Source of the DNA: Paracoccaceae bacterium
GTDB taxonomy: Bacteria; Pseudomonadota; Alphaproteobacteria; Rhodobacterales; Rhodobacteraceae
Assembly: GCA_902632125.1 (NCBI GenBank)
Contig: CACPBQ010000011.1
Location: forward strand, 1-49,936
Direction of reading: 5' to 3'
Length of the DNA stretch: 49,936 bases
How positions within the stretch are numbered: the stretch's first letter is position 1; every line of letters starts with the position of its first letter. Shown here in pieces: positions 35,414-44,117 of this stretch. A program made the position numbers and the translations under genes. A model generated the notes under the pieces. The model had not been told where the DNA came from and did no database searches. It saw nothing but the letters and a program-made list of their open reading frames with translations.

Positions 35414-35489
35414 TTTGGAAAACCAATCACAGTGGTATAACCCGCGATAAGCTATTTACATTAGCTATTCAATGGCAATCAAAGCTATA

Positions 35490-36578
35490 TTACGTTTCGT
35501 AATAAGTTTTAAATTTACCCGGCAAAGAGACTTCTAATAACTCTAAATCTTCGCTTACATTTGAATATTCGGTCAAAAGATGGGGAGGAATTACAAATGC
35601 GTCTCCTGGGTTTAGTTCATTTGGAGATTGTCCACTGGCCGTCAGTGTCATCTTACCTTCCATAACGAAATTAAAAAGAATATCGCAATCGTGTTTGCTT
35701 GATTTAATTGTATTTCCATTGGGCTTAATTACCTGCACCCCAGCAACATTTTTGGTATTTTCAGCTATGGTTGTATCCCGGCAGGAAAATCCAGGAATAC
35801 GAAAGTCTGACCATGAAGATTCAACAGCTTTATTATGAACAAATTTTTGCCCCTGGAACTCTCGCTCTGGATTTAAGTTTTTTGTAGGTAATTCCATATG
35901 GTGGTCAATGGTAGTCACATGTTCGGCAGGAACACCAATTTCAATGACTTCGATATTATCGCTTGCGTATAACACTTTGTGGCGAATTTCGGGTGGTTGG
36001 ATGACGCAATTTCCTGCAAATAGTCGAAATGGCTCACCTTGATCTTCATAGACTAGATCAACCCATCCTCGGTAACAAAAAATGAGTTGAAAGCCAACGG
36101 TATGGTAATGGACAGTATCGGGAACGGGTCCGCCATCCGGAATCCTTATATGACTTGCAATTATCGATCCGCCTAAGCGGTTTGGTATTAAATCTCTATA
36201 GTGCATTCCTGCCCGCCCGATTATCCAAGGGGCCTGGTCTACTAAACGACGAACAACAAATTCATGTTGAGTTTTAGGCAAAATCAGTGGTGGGTTCTTT
36301 TGCAAAATCTTGAATTGAGTTCCATTAGGTGCGGTAAGTTCTGTCTTGCCGCCTGCAAATTTTTCTGGAGCGTCCACCAATAAATTAATATTAGCCGGGC
36401 TTCCTTGTGCATCTTTATCAATGCAAATAGATATCCCAAAACCAGAAAAAACTGCCACTTTAGGATCATCAGCGGGATAAATAGTATCCATACGCATTTT
36501 TAAGGTCTTTGTAAAAAAAGGAATATCCGCCTGTAAATCTTCTGTTGGGATTACGCATTGGGCGTCACTATCTAACAT
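35490..36578 (-). CDS. VOC-like plus bicupin protein of unknown function
   Basis: A 362-residue soluble protein in three parts. Residues 5-70 resemble half of a glyoxalase/VOC module. Residues ~135-215 form a cupin with a credible metal site: His157, His159, Gln164 and His200, in PDTVHYHTVGFQ and PPEIRH. Residues ~275-352 form a second cupin (HDCDILFNFVMEG, LNPGDAFVIPPH) with fewer metal ligands. Cupins with such layout include dioxygenases, isomerases and sugar-binding proteins; the reaction here is not predictable. A palindrome sits 20-33 bases before the start. No signal peptide is seen. Confidence 0.8.
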   Translation of the reverse strand: MLDSDAQCVIPTEDLQADIPFFTKTLKMRMDTIYPADDPKVAVFSGFGISICIDKDAQGSPANINLLVDAPEKFAGGKTELTAPNGTQFKILQKNPPLILPKTQHEFVVRRLVDQAPWIIGRAGMHYRDLIPNRLGGSIIASHIRIPDGGPVPDTVHYHTVGFQLIFCYRGWVDLVYEDQGEPFRLFAGNCVIQPPEIRHKVLYASDNIEVIEIGVPAEHVTTIDHHMELPTKNLNPEREFQGQKFVHNKAVESSWSDFRIPGFSCRDTTIAENTKNVAGVQVIKPNGNTIKSSKHDCDILFNFVMEGKMTLTASGQSPNELNPGDAFVIPPHLLTEYSNVSEDLELLEVSLPGKFKTYYET

Positions 36579-36597
36579 TATTTTTCCTGTTGAGTAT

Positions 36598-36611
36598 TTT
36601 CATTAATGAAA
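36598..36611. promoter_or_regulatory. perfect palindrome upstream of the bicupin gene
   Basis: TTTCATTAATGAAA is a perfect 14-base palindrome placed 20-33 bases before the start codon of the minus-strand bicupin gene, in the zone of a promoter or operator. The regulator is unknown. Confidence 0.35.
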
Positions 36612-36658
36612 TGTATTTATAGATTTAAAACGGTCAACTACAGTAAGGTGCCTACCTA

Positions 36659-37228
36659 TCAGCCGCGCCAAGTTCGAACTGGACCACAGTCCATATGTAC
36701 AAAATTCGATCGATAGTAACGACCAACACCTCCACCACTACATTTTGCCGCAGCTCTATAAATTTGTTTGACGCTTCTAGAAGATAAGCGAACATCCGCG
36801 GCTTGTCCGGTCATGTGCAATGAATGTCTAGCCACTGATCTTGATCTTCGCCTTAGCATAGCATTAGTCTTAGCACTACGGTAACCTGATAGAAGAGTGT
36901 AGGGTTCGTCGGTGTTCAGTATATTATGGCTAGCTGCAAGTAAATCTATGGTTCTTTTATCGATGGATTTGGTTTCGTTGCGCCGCCAATCTCGCATCAC
37001 AAAATTTATCTCTTCTAATACTTCAGGGATGTATTTATTATCAATGCAGTAAATGCCTTTAAATCTTTCTCCGGTTCTTCTAGAAATCAAATTCAAACTT
37101 CGAATATTTCCCGCGCCCCTCAAAAAGCCAGCCGCTTTAGAAAAAGTTGGCGCAGCCGTTATCGCAGAAGCTGCAAAAGCTCCCAAAATAAATCTTCTCG
37201 ACAAGTTATTATTTACAGTTTTTTCCAA
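36659..37228 (-). CDS. Tat-exported DUF882/YcbK-type peptidase
   Basis: A 189-residue protein with a twin-arginine signal (SRRFILGAFAASA, residues 10-22), so it is probably exported folded to the periplasm. The mature part is a DUF882 (M15-like) domain with HSLHMTGQAAD, giving His138 and Asp145, and FVHMDCG with His178 and Asp180 as zinc and catalytic residues. Such proteins are thought to trim peptidoglycan peptides. It is divergent from an L,D-transpeptidase gene, the same association as E. coli ycbK-ycbB, which supports a cell-wall role. Confidence 0.88.
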   Translation of the reverse strand: MEKTVNNNLSRRFILGAFAASAITAAPTFSKAAGFLRGAGNIRSLNLISRRTGERFKGIYCIDNKYIPEVLEEINFVMRDWRRNETKSIDKRTIDLLAASHNILNTDEPYTLLSGYRSAKTNAMLRRRSRSVARHSLHMTGQAADVRLSSRSVKQIYRAAAKCSGGGVGRYYRSNFVHMDCGPVRTWRG

Positions 37229-37506
37229 TTTATTTAATTAACTCATATTTATATATTTTAACCGCGAATAAATTATGCGCAGTTTATTACATAACTCAAT
37301 TTAATAAAAAAGTACTTTTTTTGTTGAATAAGAGGGCTAATCTAATGAAATACAATGTTAATGATTAGCAAGCGATTTGGTTTTAACTACCTTTTACTCT
37401 TTAAACTTTACCCGAATGAATTGTAATTTTAGGTGTTAACACGAATTTTGTCTCGAATATTCAGTTTAATGGCGTTAGTGTATTCGGAAAATACTGAGGT
37501 AATATC
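37229..37506. other. 278-base divergent intergenic region of two cell-wall genes
   Basis: This AT-rich gap must hold promoters for the DUF882 peptidase and the L,D-transpeptidase. It contains the palindrome A6-GTAC-T6 (37306-37321) near its left third. No ORF above a few codons and no convincing promoter could be assigned by eye. Confidence 0.4.
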
Positions 37507-39114
37507 GTGGCAAGTAATTTGTTAATTCTAAGAGTTTTTAGATTATCAACACTTATTCTTTTTTTATTTTCGGCATCAACATCGGTTGCAAATGTAAAAA
37601 GTGTCGAATTTAGGTTCTCTTTATTAAGTGCACTATCAAAATATACTGAAATTGCTCAGTTCTATGAGCAAAATGAATTTAAACCGATCTGGGTAGAAAA
37701 TAATAGATCTGCAAAAGATCGGAGGTCTTACTTTTTTAAAGAGCTAAAAAATGCGTCAGCGCACGCATTGCCGATACTTACTAATGATGCCGACTATTTA
37801 AAAAATCAATTCAGACAGGCTCGAACAGCTAGTGAGCTTGGATCAATAGAAGCCCTTATCACTTTAAAATTTATAGAATATTCTTCTAAAATACAAACAG
37901 GCGTTTTGAAGCCAGCTGCTGTGGATAAGGAGATTGTCCGCAAAGTTCCATATAGAAGTGTAAATGCGTATTTAACAACACTCACTTCCGTAAAGCCGCA
38001 AGAATTTTTTAAAGGTCTTCATCCACAATCTAAACAGTATTCTTCACTAATTTCCGAAAAGAAACGTTTGGAAAAAATTATTTCTCAAGGAGGGTGGTTT
38101 AGTGATCTCCCAACTGAACTCTTAAGGCCGGGTGACATTGGAAATGATGTTGTGCTCCTGCGTGATGCACTAATCAAGCGAGGCTATTTAGAGCGCAATT
38201 CTTCTGATATCTATGATGGAAAACTTCGAAGGGCAGTGCAGTTATTTCAGTTGAGGCATGGTTTGGCTCCAGATGGCATAGCAGGTCCTGCGACATTTTC
38301 TGAAATTGCAAAGACCGCCGACGAAAGACTTGCATCGGTGATCGTAGCTCTAGAAAGAGAAAGATGGACAAATTTTGACTTAGGTGCCCGGTATGTAGTT
38401 GTGAATTTGCCAGATTTTTCAACCAAATTATTTGACAATGGATCTCTGATTTTTGAAACAAGAAATGTAATCGGTACACCAGTTGACGAACAACGAACAC
38501 CAGAATTCTCAGATGTTATTGAACACATAATTACCAATCCTACTTGGAATGTGCCAAAATCAATTACATTGAAAGAGTATTTGCCTGAAATGCAAGAAGA
38601 CCCTTTGGCTCATGATTATTTAGAATTGGTTGATTTAGATCGTGAAATTATTCCGCGATCATTAGTAGATTTTAATGAATTCGATGAAGAGACTTTTCCA
38701 TATGATTTGAAACAGATGCCTTCAATTACCAATGCTTTGGGTTTGGTAAAATTTATGTTTCCAAATCAATATAGTATTTATCTTCATGATACTCCTTCCA
38801 AACCATTATTTGATTTGGAGGTGAGGGCATTTTCACATGGTTGTATCAGATTACAAAAACCTTTTGAATTTGCATACGAACTTCTAAAACCACAAACCTC
38901 CGATCCAAGGGCCCAGTTTCAAGAGGCTATGGAAACAGGTGAGGAAACTGTGGTATACCTTAGAAGTCCCGTGCCAATTCACTTAATTTATAGAACTGCT
39001 TTTGTAGATGAATTGGGACTAATTAATTATAGGAGAGACATTTATGGGCGTGATGCGGCAATATATGATGCTCTTATAGAAGCCGGTATAAAGGCAACGC
39101 CATTATCTGGATAA
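37507..39114 (+). CDS. L,D-transpeptidase (YcbB/LdtD type)
   Basis: A 535-residue periplasmic enzyme that forms 3-3 crosslinks in peptidoglycan. It has an N-terminal signal peptide (about 1-28), a middle region, a peptidoglycan-binding domain near 205-265 (GDIGNDVVLLRDALIKRGYL) and a C-terminal YkuD domain with catalytic Cys446 in FSHGCIRL. The start is GTG at 37507, with GAGGT at 37496-37500. The domain order and length match LdtD rather than the short Ldt enzymes. It is divergent from the DUF882 peptidase and 31 bases upstream of lpxD. Confidence 0.92.
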   Translation: MASNLLILRVFRLSTLILFLFSASTSVANVKSVEFRFSLLSALSKYTEIAQFYEQNEFKPIWVENNRSAKDRRSYFFKELKNASAHALPILTNDADYLKNQFRQARTASELGSIEALITLKFIEYSSKIQTGVLKPAAVDKEIVRKVPYRSVNAYLTTLTSVKPQEFFKGLHPQSKQYSSLISEKKRLEKIISQGGWFSDLPTELLRPGDIGNDVVLLRDALIKRGYLERNSSDIYDGKLRRAVQLFQLRHGLAPDGIAGPATFSEIAKTADERLASVIVALERERWTNFDLGARYVVVNLPDFSTKLFDNGSLIFETRNVIGTPVDEQRTPEFSDVIEHIITNPTWNVPKSITLKEYLPEMQEDPLAHDYLELVDLDREIIPRSLVDFNEFDEETFPYDLKQMPSITNALGLVKFMFPNQYSIYLHDTPSKPLFDLEVRAFSHGCIRLQKPFEFAYELLKPQTSDPRAQFQEAMETGEETVVYLRSPVPIHLIYRTAFVDELGLINYRRDIYGRDAAIYDALIEAGIKATPLSG

Positions 39115-39145
39115 AACGTAAGGTCGCCTGTCAAATAGGATAAAC

Positions 39146-40243
39146 ATGAAATTTACCGTTCACGAAATAGCAAGTTCAATTGGCGCTAAATTTTTTGGTG
39201 ACCCCAAAATTAAAGTTTCATCGGTTGCAGAACCTAAATTGGCCTCTAAGTCCGATATGGCCTTAGCAATTAACCCTAAATACCTTAATGATTTGAAGGA
39301 TACGTCTGCTGAATGCGCTTTACTTAGCGAGGGTAACGATTGGACCGAATATGATCTAAGGGCAGCAATAATAGCTTCTCGGCCTAGGTTCGCCATGTCT
39401 ACAATCTCATCTATGTTAGATAAAGGTCAAAACTATAAACCTGGTATTCACTCCTCATCGATAATTGATCCAAGTGCAAAAGTTGGGAAGAACGTTCTTA
39501 TTGGAGAAATGGTAGTTATTTCGTCAAATGTAAAAATTGGTGATAATTCTATTATTGGACCTCAATGTTATATTGGTTCTAATACGATCTTAGGAGATAA
39601 CTGCTATCTTCGTGAGGGCGTAAAAATTGGTTCTGATGCTTTAATAGGAGATCGTTTTGTTGCACAGCCATCTGCAATAATTGGGGCAGATGGATTTTCA
39701 TTTGTAACAGAAAATTCGTCTGCTGTTGAAGAATTAAGGGCCGATTTAAACAAATCTACAATTGATAAAACGGATAGCCAAATATGGCATCGGATACATT
39801 CCCTAGCTGGGGTTATTATAGGGAACGACGTAGAAATCGGTGCCAATACGTGTATTGATCGTGGCACAGTTAGGCCTACTTTTATTGGTGATGGAGTTAA
39901 GGCTGATAATCTATCTCAAATCGGACATAATGTTCAAATTGGAAATAATACTCTTATATGTGCTCAAGTGGGTATAGCCGGCAGTGCTATTATAGGAAAT
40001 AACGTAGTTTTGGGGGGCCATTCAGGTATTAGTGATAATATTTTTGTAGGTGACAACGTTATTACAGGCGGGGCGACAAAGGTACTTTCAAATATTCCAG
40101 CTGGCCGCGTTATGTTAGGCTATCCAGCAATGAAAATGGATACTCAGCTAGAAGTTTATCGAAACCTCAGAAAATTACCTAGATTAGTTAAAGATTTTGA
40201 AAAGTTAAAAAAAGCCGTTTTCAAGTCAACGAAGATAGATTAA
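39146..40243 (+). CDS. lpxD: UDP-3-O-acylglucosamine N-acyltransferase
   Basis: LpxD adds the second 3-hydroxyacyl chain in lipid A synthesis, using acyl-ACP. The 365-residue protein has the N-terminal uridine-binding domain, then a left-handed beta-helix of hexapeptide repeats and the catalytic His261 in [14 protein letters not shown]-terminal helix (about 340-365) completes it. The next two genes encode an acyl carrier protein and a ketoacyl-ACP synthase, which could supply its acyl donor. lpxA and fabZ are not adjacent, unlike in many proteobacteria. Confidence 0.96.
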   Translation: MKFTVHEIASSIGAKFFGDPKIKVSSVAEPKLASKSDMALAINPKYLNDLKDTSAECALLSEGNDWTEYDLRAAIIASRPRFAMSTISSMLDKGQNYKPGIHSSSIIDPSAKVGKNVLIGEMVVISSNVKIGDNSIIGPQCYIGSNTILGDNCYLREGVKIGSDALIGDRFVAQPSAIIGADGFSFVTENSSAVEELRADLNKSTIDKTDSQIWHRIHSLAGVIIGNDVEIGANTCIDRGTVRPTFIGDGVKADNLSQIGHNVQIGNNTLICAQVGIAGSAIIGNNVVLGGHSGISDNIFVGDNVITGGATKVLSNIPAGRVMLGYPAMKMDTQLEVYRNLRKLPRLVKDFEKLKKAVFKSTKID

Positions 40244-40278
40244 ACGCATCCTATATTTTTAATTTTGGGCGTCAATTT

Positions 40279-40536
40279 ATGGATATTGGTACAAAGGTAA
40301 TTGATATAATTGCTGAGCAGGCAATTCTTGATCCTGGTGACGTCACTTTGGAGAGTACTTTAGATAGTCTTGGAATTGATAGTATGGGTCTGGTAGAAAG
40401 TATATTTGAAATTGAAGAGGCATTCGATATTAAAATACCTTTTAATGCGAATGATCCATCTGATAGCGAATTCAATATATCATCAGTATCATCAATTATA
40501 TCAGGTATTGAAAAATTAGTGGCTGAGAAATCTTGA
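40279..40536 (+). CDS. acyl carrier protein (specialised)
   Basis: An 85-residue acyl carrier protein with the phosphopantetheine site Ser35 in LGIDSMGLVE. The Asp-Ser-Met replaces the usual Asp-Ser-Leu of the main AcpP, suggesting a specialised carrier. Its stop overlaps the start of a ketoacyl-ACP synthase as TTGA. The location after lpxD suggests service to lipid A or another envelope lipid, possibly like the AcpXL system of rhizobia; that is an inference. Confidence 0.9.
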   Translation: MDIGTKVIDIIAEQAILDPGDVTLESTLDSLGIDSMGLVESIFEIEEAFDIKIPFNANDPSDSEFNISSVSSIISGIEKLVAEKS

Positions 40537-41741
40537 ATCGTGTTGCGATAACTGGTGCAGGCACGATCAATGCAATTGGTCATTCGGTCAAAGAAACATT
40601 TACAAATATGGCTGAAGGTTTGTGTGGAATTGGACCTTTGATTTTTCGAGATGTAGATCGCTTAGATATTAAAATTGGAGGGCAGGTAAAAGATTTCGAC
40701 CCCACAACGGTTTTTAATCGTCAGCAACTGTCCTTATATGATCGAGTAACTCAATTTACACTAATTGCTGCTAAACAAGCTATAAATCAGTCTGGCATAA
40801 TTTTTTCAGGTGAACTTGCCGCAAAATCTGGTGTAGTTCTTGGAACTGCCGGTGGTGGTGTGAGTACATGGGACGATAACTACAGGGCTGTTTACGAAGA
40901 TGGAAAAAATCGTGTTCACCCTTTTGTTGTGCCCAAACTGATGAATAATGCAGCCGCAAGCCATGTCTCAATGGAGTATAACTTAAAAGGACCCGCCTTT
41001 ACAGTCTCAACAGCTTGCGCCAGTTCAAACCATGCCATGGCACAAGCTTTTCAAATGGTTAGGTCAGGAATGTCTGATGTTATGGTGACTGGTGGCTCTG
41101 AAAGCATGCTATGCTTTGGCGGAGTTAAAGCCTGGGAGGGTCTAAGGGTCATGAGTAAAGATGCGTGTAGACCATTTTCGGCTAACCGCAATGGAATGGT
41201 GCAAGGGGAGGGTGCTGCGATATTTGTTTTTGAAAATTTTGAAAAAGCCAAAAAACGGGGTGCAGAAATCTTAGCCGAAATTATAGGATATGCCATGTCT
41301 TCGGATGCTAGTGATATTGTTATGCCATCGAAGCAAGGCGCAGCTCGTGCTATTAGGGGTGCTCTGACTGATGCACAAGTTAACCCTGAGGATGTAAACT
41401 ACATAAACGCTCATGGAACGGGGACAGCAGCTAATGATAAAACAGAGTGTGCAGCGGTAGCAGATGTATTTGGTAGGCATGCTGATAATTTGATGCTGTC
41501 ATCTACTAAATCTATGCACGGTCACTTAATCGGAGGAACAGGAGCTGTTGAACTTCTCGCCTGTATAATGGCTGTAAAGGATGGCATAATTGCTCCAACA
41601 ATTGGCTACGAAGAGGCTGACCCTGAGTGCGCTTTAGATGTTGTTCCAAATACATCTCGGAAAGCAGAAGTTGATGTTGCTTTGAGCAATGCATTTGCTT
41701 TTGGAGGGCTTAATGCAGTTTTAGCTATACGGTCTGCATAA
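40533..41741 (+). CDS. beta-ketoacyl-ACP synthase (FabF-like)
   Basis: A 402-residue KAS II-type condensing enzyme. The catalytic triad is Cys162 (STACASSNHAM), His294 (NAHGTGTAANDKTE) and His331 (KSMHGHLIGGTG). The start is TTG at 40533 in a TTGA overlap with the ACP stop. Coupling to a dedicated ACP and to lpxD argues for a special acyl chain rather than general fatty acid elongation. A polyketide-like role is less likely, as no other such domains are nearby. Confidence 0.9.
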   Translation: MNRVAITGAGTINAIGHSVKETFTNMAEGLCGIGPLIFRDVDRLDIKIGGQVKDFDPTTVFNRQQLSLYDRVTQFTLIAAKQAINQSGIIFSGELAAKSGVVLGTAGGGVSTWDDNYRAVYEDGKNRVHPFVVPKLMNNAAASHVSMEYNLKGPAFTVSTACASSNHAMAQAFQMVRSGMSDVMVTGGSESMLCFGGVKAWEGLRVMSKDACRPFSANRNGMVQGEGAAIFVFENFEKAKKRGAEILAEIIGYAMSSDASDIVMPSKQGAARAIRGALTDAQVNPEDVNYINAHGTGTAANDKTECAAVADVFGRHADNLMLSSTKSMHGHLIGGTGAVELLACIMAVKDGIIAPTIGYEEADPECALDVVPNTSRKAEVDVALSNAFAFGGLNAVLAIRSA

Positions 41742-41798
41742 AGATCCTGTAGATAAAGATAGTAATTACATTCCAAGAAAAATCGAAAGAGAAAACGA

Positions 41799-43019
41799 GT
41801 GGGCTATTTTGAATTTATAAGGTCAAATATCGCCTGGCTACTAGCTGGCTTCATTTTGGCTTTGAATTCTAGTTTTGGGCAAACATTTTTCATTTCAATT
41901 TTCGCCGGGAAAATACAATCAAATTTTAATCTGAGTCATGGAGATTGGGGATCGATTTATATGATAGGGACGTTAGCCTCCGCAATTGTCATGGTTTGGG
42001 CTGGCACTTCAAGTGACTTTTTAAAGGCTAGAACGATAGGTGTTCTAGTTTTAGTCGGTTTAGGTTTGGCTACTTTTCTGATGGCCTTAAACCCTATTGT
42101 TTGGTTATTACCTATCACAGTATTCCTTTTACGCTTTCTAGGTCAGGGAATGTTACCTCATATTTCTGCCGTATCAATGTCTCGATGGTTTATCTCGCAA
42201 AGGGGTAAAGCTTTGGCGATTTCAAATACAGGCTACGCGTTAGGCGAGGCTCTGCTTCCAGTATTATTTACTGTCTTAATGCTCAGCTATCGTTGGCAAA
42301 ATCTATGGGTTTTGGCATCATTATTTTGTTTTTTGATGGCGCCTTTAATTTGGATCTTATTGAAAAATGAGCGAACTCCGCAGTCTTTATCTAAAGAAGT
42401 TACTACCTTCGGTTTACGCGGGAAATCTTGGTCTAGAAAACAAGTTATAACTCATCCCTTGTTTTGGTTTATGCTTCCAGCACTTATTGGCCCCTCTGCT
42501 TGCGTCACATCGTTTTTTTTTCAGCAAGTATATTTTGCTGAAATCAAGGGTTGGACGCACTTGCAGTTAGTTGCGCTATTTCCAATTTATACTTTGGTTG
42601 CTATTGTATTCAATATAGTATCGGGTTGGGCATTAGATAAATTTGGTTTAGATCGAATACTCCCTTATTATCAGATACCTATGATTTTGGCCTTTATTCT
42701 TTTTTATTTCGCCTCAACACAAGTTGGATTGGCACTTGGCTTATGTTTTCTTGCAATCAGTTCTGGTGCAAATTCTACATTGCCAACGGCATTTTGGGCA
42801 GAATATTATGGCACCCAATACCTCGGTGCAATTAAAGCACTTGGAACAGCAATCATGGTTTTAGGTTCGGCAATCGGCCCAGGGATGACTGGACATTTAA
42901 TTGACTTGGGTTTTGGTATTGAAGGGCAATATTTTATTTTTGGTCTGTTTTTTTTGTTTTCAACTATTCTTATGTATCTTGGGATAAAAATTTACTCACG
43001 GGATAAAATATTAGAATAA
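41799..43019 (+). CDS. MFS transporter
   Basis: A 406-residue major facilitator superfamily protein with about twelve helices. The loop after helix 2 carries the family-like motif GTSSDFLKAR. The start is a GTG at 41799 with a poor ribosome site; no closer ATG preserves the first helix. It overlaps the convergent glucokinase gene by 28 bases. The substrate is unknown; the next-door glucokinase does not by itself make it a sugar carrier. Confidence 0.85.
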   Translation: MGYFEFIRSNIAWLLAGFILALNSSFGQTFFISIFAGKIQSNFNLSHGDWGSIYMIGTLASAIVMVWAGTSSDFLKARTIGVLVLVGLGLATFLMALNPIVWLLPITVFLLRFLGQGMLPHISAVSMSRWFISQRGKALAISNTGYALGEALLPVLFTVLMLSYRWQNLWVLASLFCFLMAPLIWILLKNERTPQSLSKEVTTFGLRGKSWSRKQVITHPLFWFMLPALIGPSACVTSFFFQQVYFAEIKGWTHLQLVALFPIYTLVAIVFNIVSGWALDKFGLDRILPYYQIPMILAFILFYFASTQVGLALGLCFLAISSGANSTLPTAFWAEYYGTQYLGAIKALGTAIMVLGSAIGPGMTGHLIDLGFGIEGQYFIFGLFFLFSTILMYLGIKIYSRDKILE

Positions 43020-43948
43020 TTCGCACACCCTTTTAAGGCTGCGTAGTCGTCCTTAATCAAATGAACGGATATTTTTTTAATAATCTTTGAGAATTTACCA
43101 CGTTCATAAAAATTTCTTCTGAAATTTTCTTCCTTGAAAAACGGCATCAAACTTCTGGCAACACCTCCTATTAAGTATACACCTCCTATTGCCATATTCA
43201 TTAAAGCAAAATCACCAAAAGCTTGCCCTGCAAAGCCAGCTAACTGAATTCCGACTTCTTTGGCCTCTGTATCACCTGCATCAGCAGCTGCTAAAATATC
43301 CGAAGGAGTACGGCCAATTTTCTGATTGAGAACTTGGTCCAAGCGACTAAGTCCTTGTCCGGCCAAGATATTTTCGTAAGAAATAAATGAAGAGGTTTTC
43401 TCTAATTCTTTTATTATAGAATTTTGCTTTTTATTAGCGATTGTAATACGAGCATGGCCATACTCAGATGCAGGAACAAAAGTACCAAAAGGTGTTTGGT
43501 AAGATATAGCTACATTGAAGCCAGTACCCATTCCACATACTAACTTAATATCATGTGGATCTATGGAATGATTTCCCTCAATCAATGTTTCTAAATCTTT
43601 TGGTTTTAAAAAATCTAATGCGTAACCTTGGGCTTGAAGATCATTTATTATTAAAACTTTCTTTGCATTTGCTATTTTTTTAAGAGAAGATGCTGTTATT
43701 TTCCAATTCAGATTACTCATTTCAACAGTAGCCCCAGAAATGATTCCAGCGGCAGCAATGCACATTTGATTAGCAGACGTGTCATCCGAAATCGAAAAGT
43801 ACTCTTCAATCACTTCATCAAAGTTTTTAAAATTGGAATTTCTGAATTTTTGAATATTTTCAAGTTCAATTTTTTTTTCGTTTTTCGAAGTTACGGCGAA
43901 TGCCAACCTTGAATTGGTTCCGCCTATGTCTGCAACTAAAGTTTTCAA
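42992..43948 (-). CDS. glk: glucokinase
   Basis: Glk phosphorylates glucose to glucose 6-phosphate with ATP. The 318-residue protein belongs to the E. coli Glk family, with the phosphate loop VADIGGTNSRLAF (5-17), INDLQAQGYAL carrying the likely catalytic Asp, CGMGTGFNVA and the sugar-side SEYGHARI. The start is ATG at 43948, divergent from uvrA. Its 3' end overlaps the MFS gene. Confidence 0.92.
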   Translation of the reverse strand: MKTLVADIGGTNSRLAFAVTSKNEKKIELENIQKFRNSNFKNFDEVIEEYFSISDDTSANQMCIAAAGIISGATVEMSNLNWKITASSLKKIANAKKVLIINDLQAQGYALDFLKPKDLETLIEGNHSIDPHDIKLVCGMGTGFNVAISYQTPFGTFVPASEYGHARITIANKKQNSIIKELEKTSSFISYENILAGQGLSRLDQVLNQKIGRTPSDILAAADAGDTEAKEVGIQLAGFAGQAFGDFALMNMAIGGVYLIGGVARSLMPFFKEENFRRNFYERGKFSKIIKKISVHLIKDDYAALKGCANYSNILSRE

Positions 43949-43974
43949 AAGTCAGAACCTTCTAAATTGTTGTT

Positions 43975-43986
43975 ATAGGATCCTAT
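43975..43986. promoter_or_regulatory. palindrome between glk and uvrA
   Basis: ATAGGATCCTAT is a perfect 12-base palindrome in the 169-base gap between divergent glk and uvrA, 27 bases before the glk start. It is not a GTTC-N7-GTTC SOS box, so the regulator is unknown. Confidence 0.3.
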
Positions 43987-44117
43987 TAAGAATTAATATG
44001 TTCATCTGCAAGACTTGAGAATTAAATAAAGTTTTTCCATTTGCTAAGATTTCTATCGTTTAATAATGGTCACTTAATAGTTCTGCACTACTTAAATGAA
44101 AAGAGGTTAAAAATTTG

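Noticed and set aside
37306-37321. A6-GTAC-T6 palindrome as a bidirectional terminator
   Set aside because: The stem is almost only A-T pairs and lies between two divergent starts, where no terminator is needed.
41799-43948. Sugar uptake and phosphorylation operon (MFS plus glucokinase)
   Set aside because: The two genes are convergent, not co-transcribed, and the MFS protein shows no sugar-porter signature that I could recognise.
43949-44117. LexA/SOS box upstream of uvrA
   Set aside because: I looked for GTTC-N7-GTTC, the alphaproteobacterial form; only partial matches (for example GTTC at 44000) without the second half-site were found.
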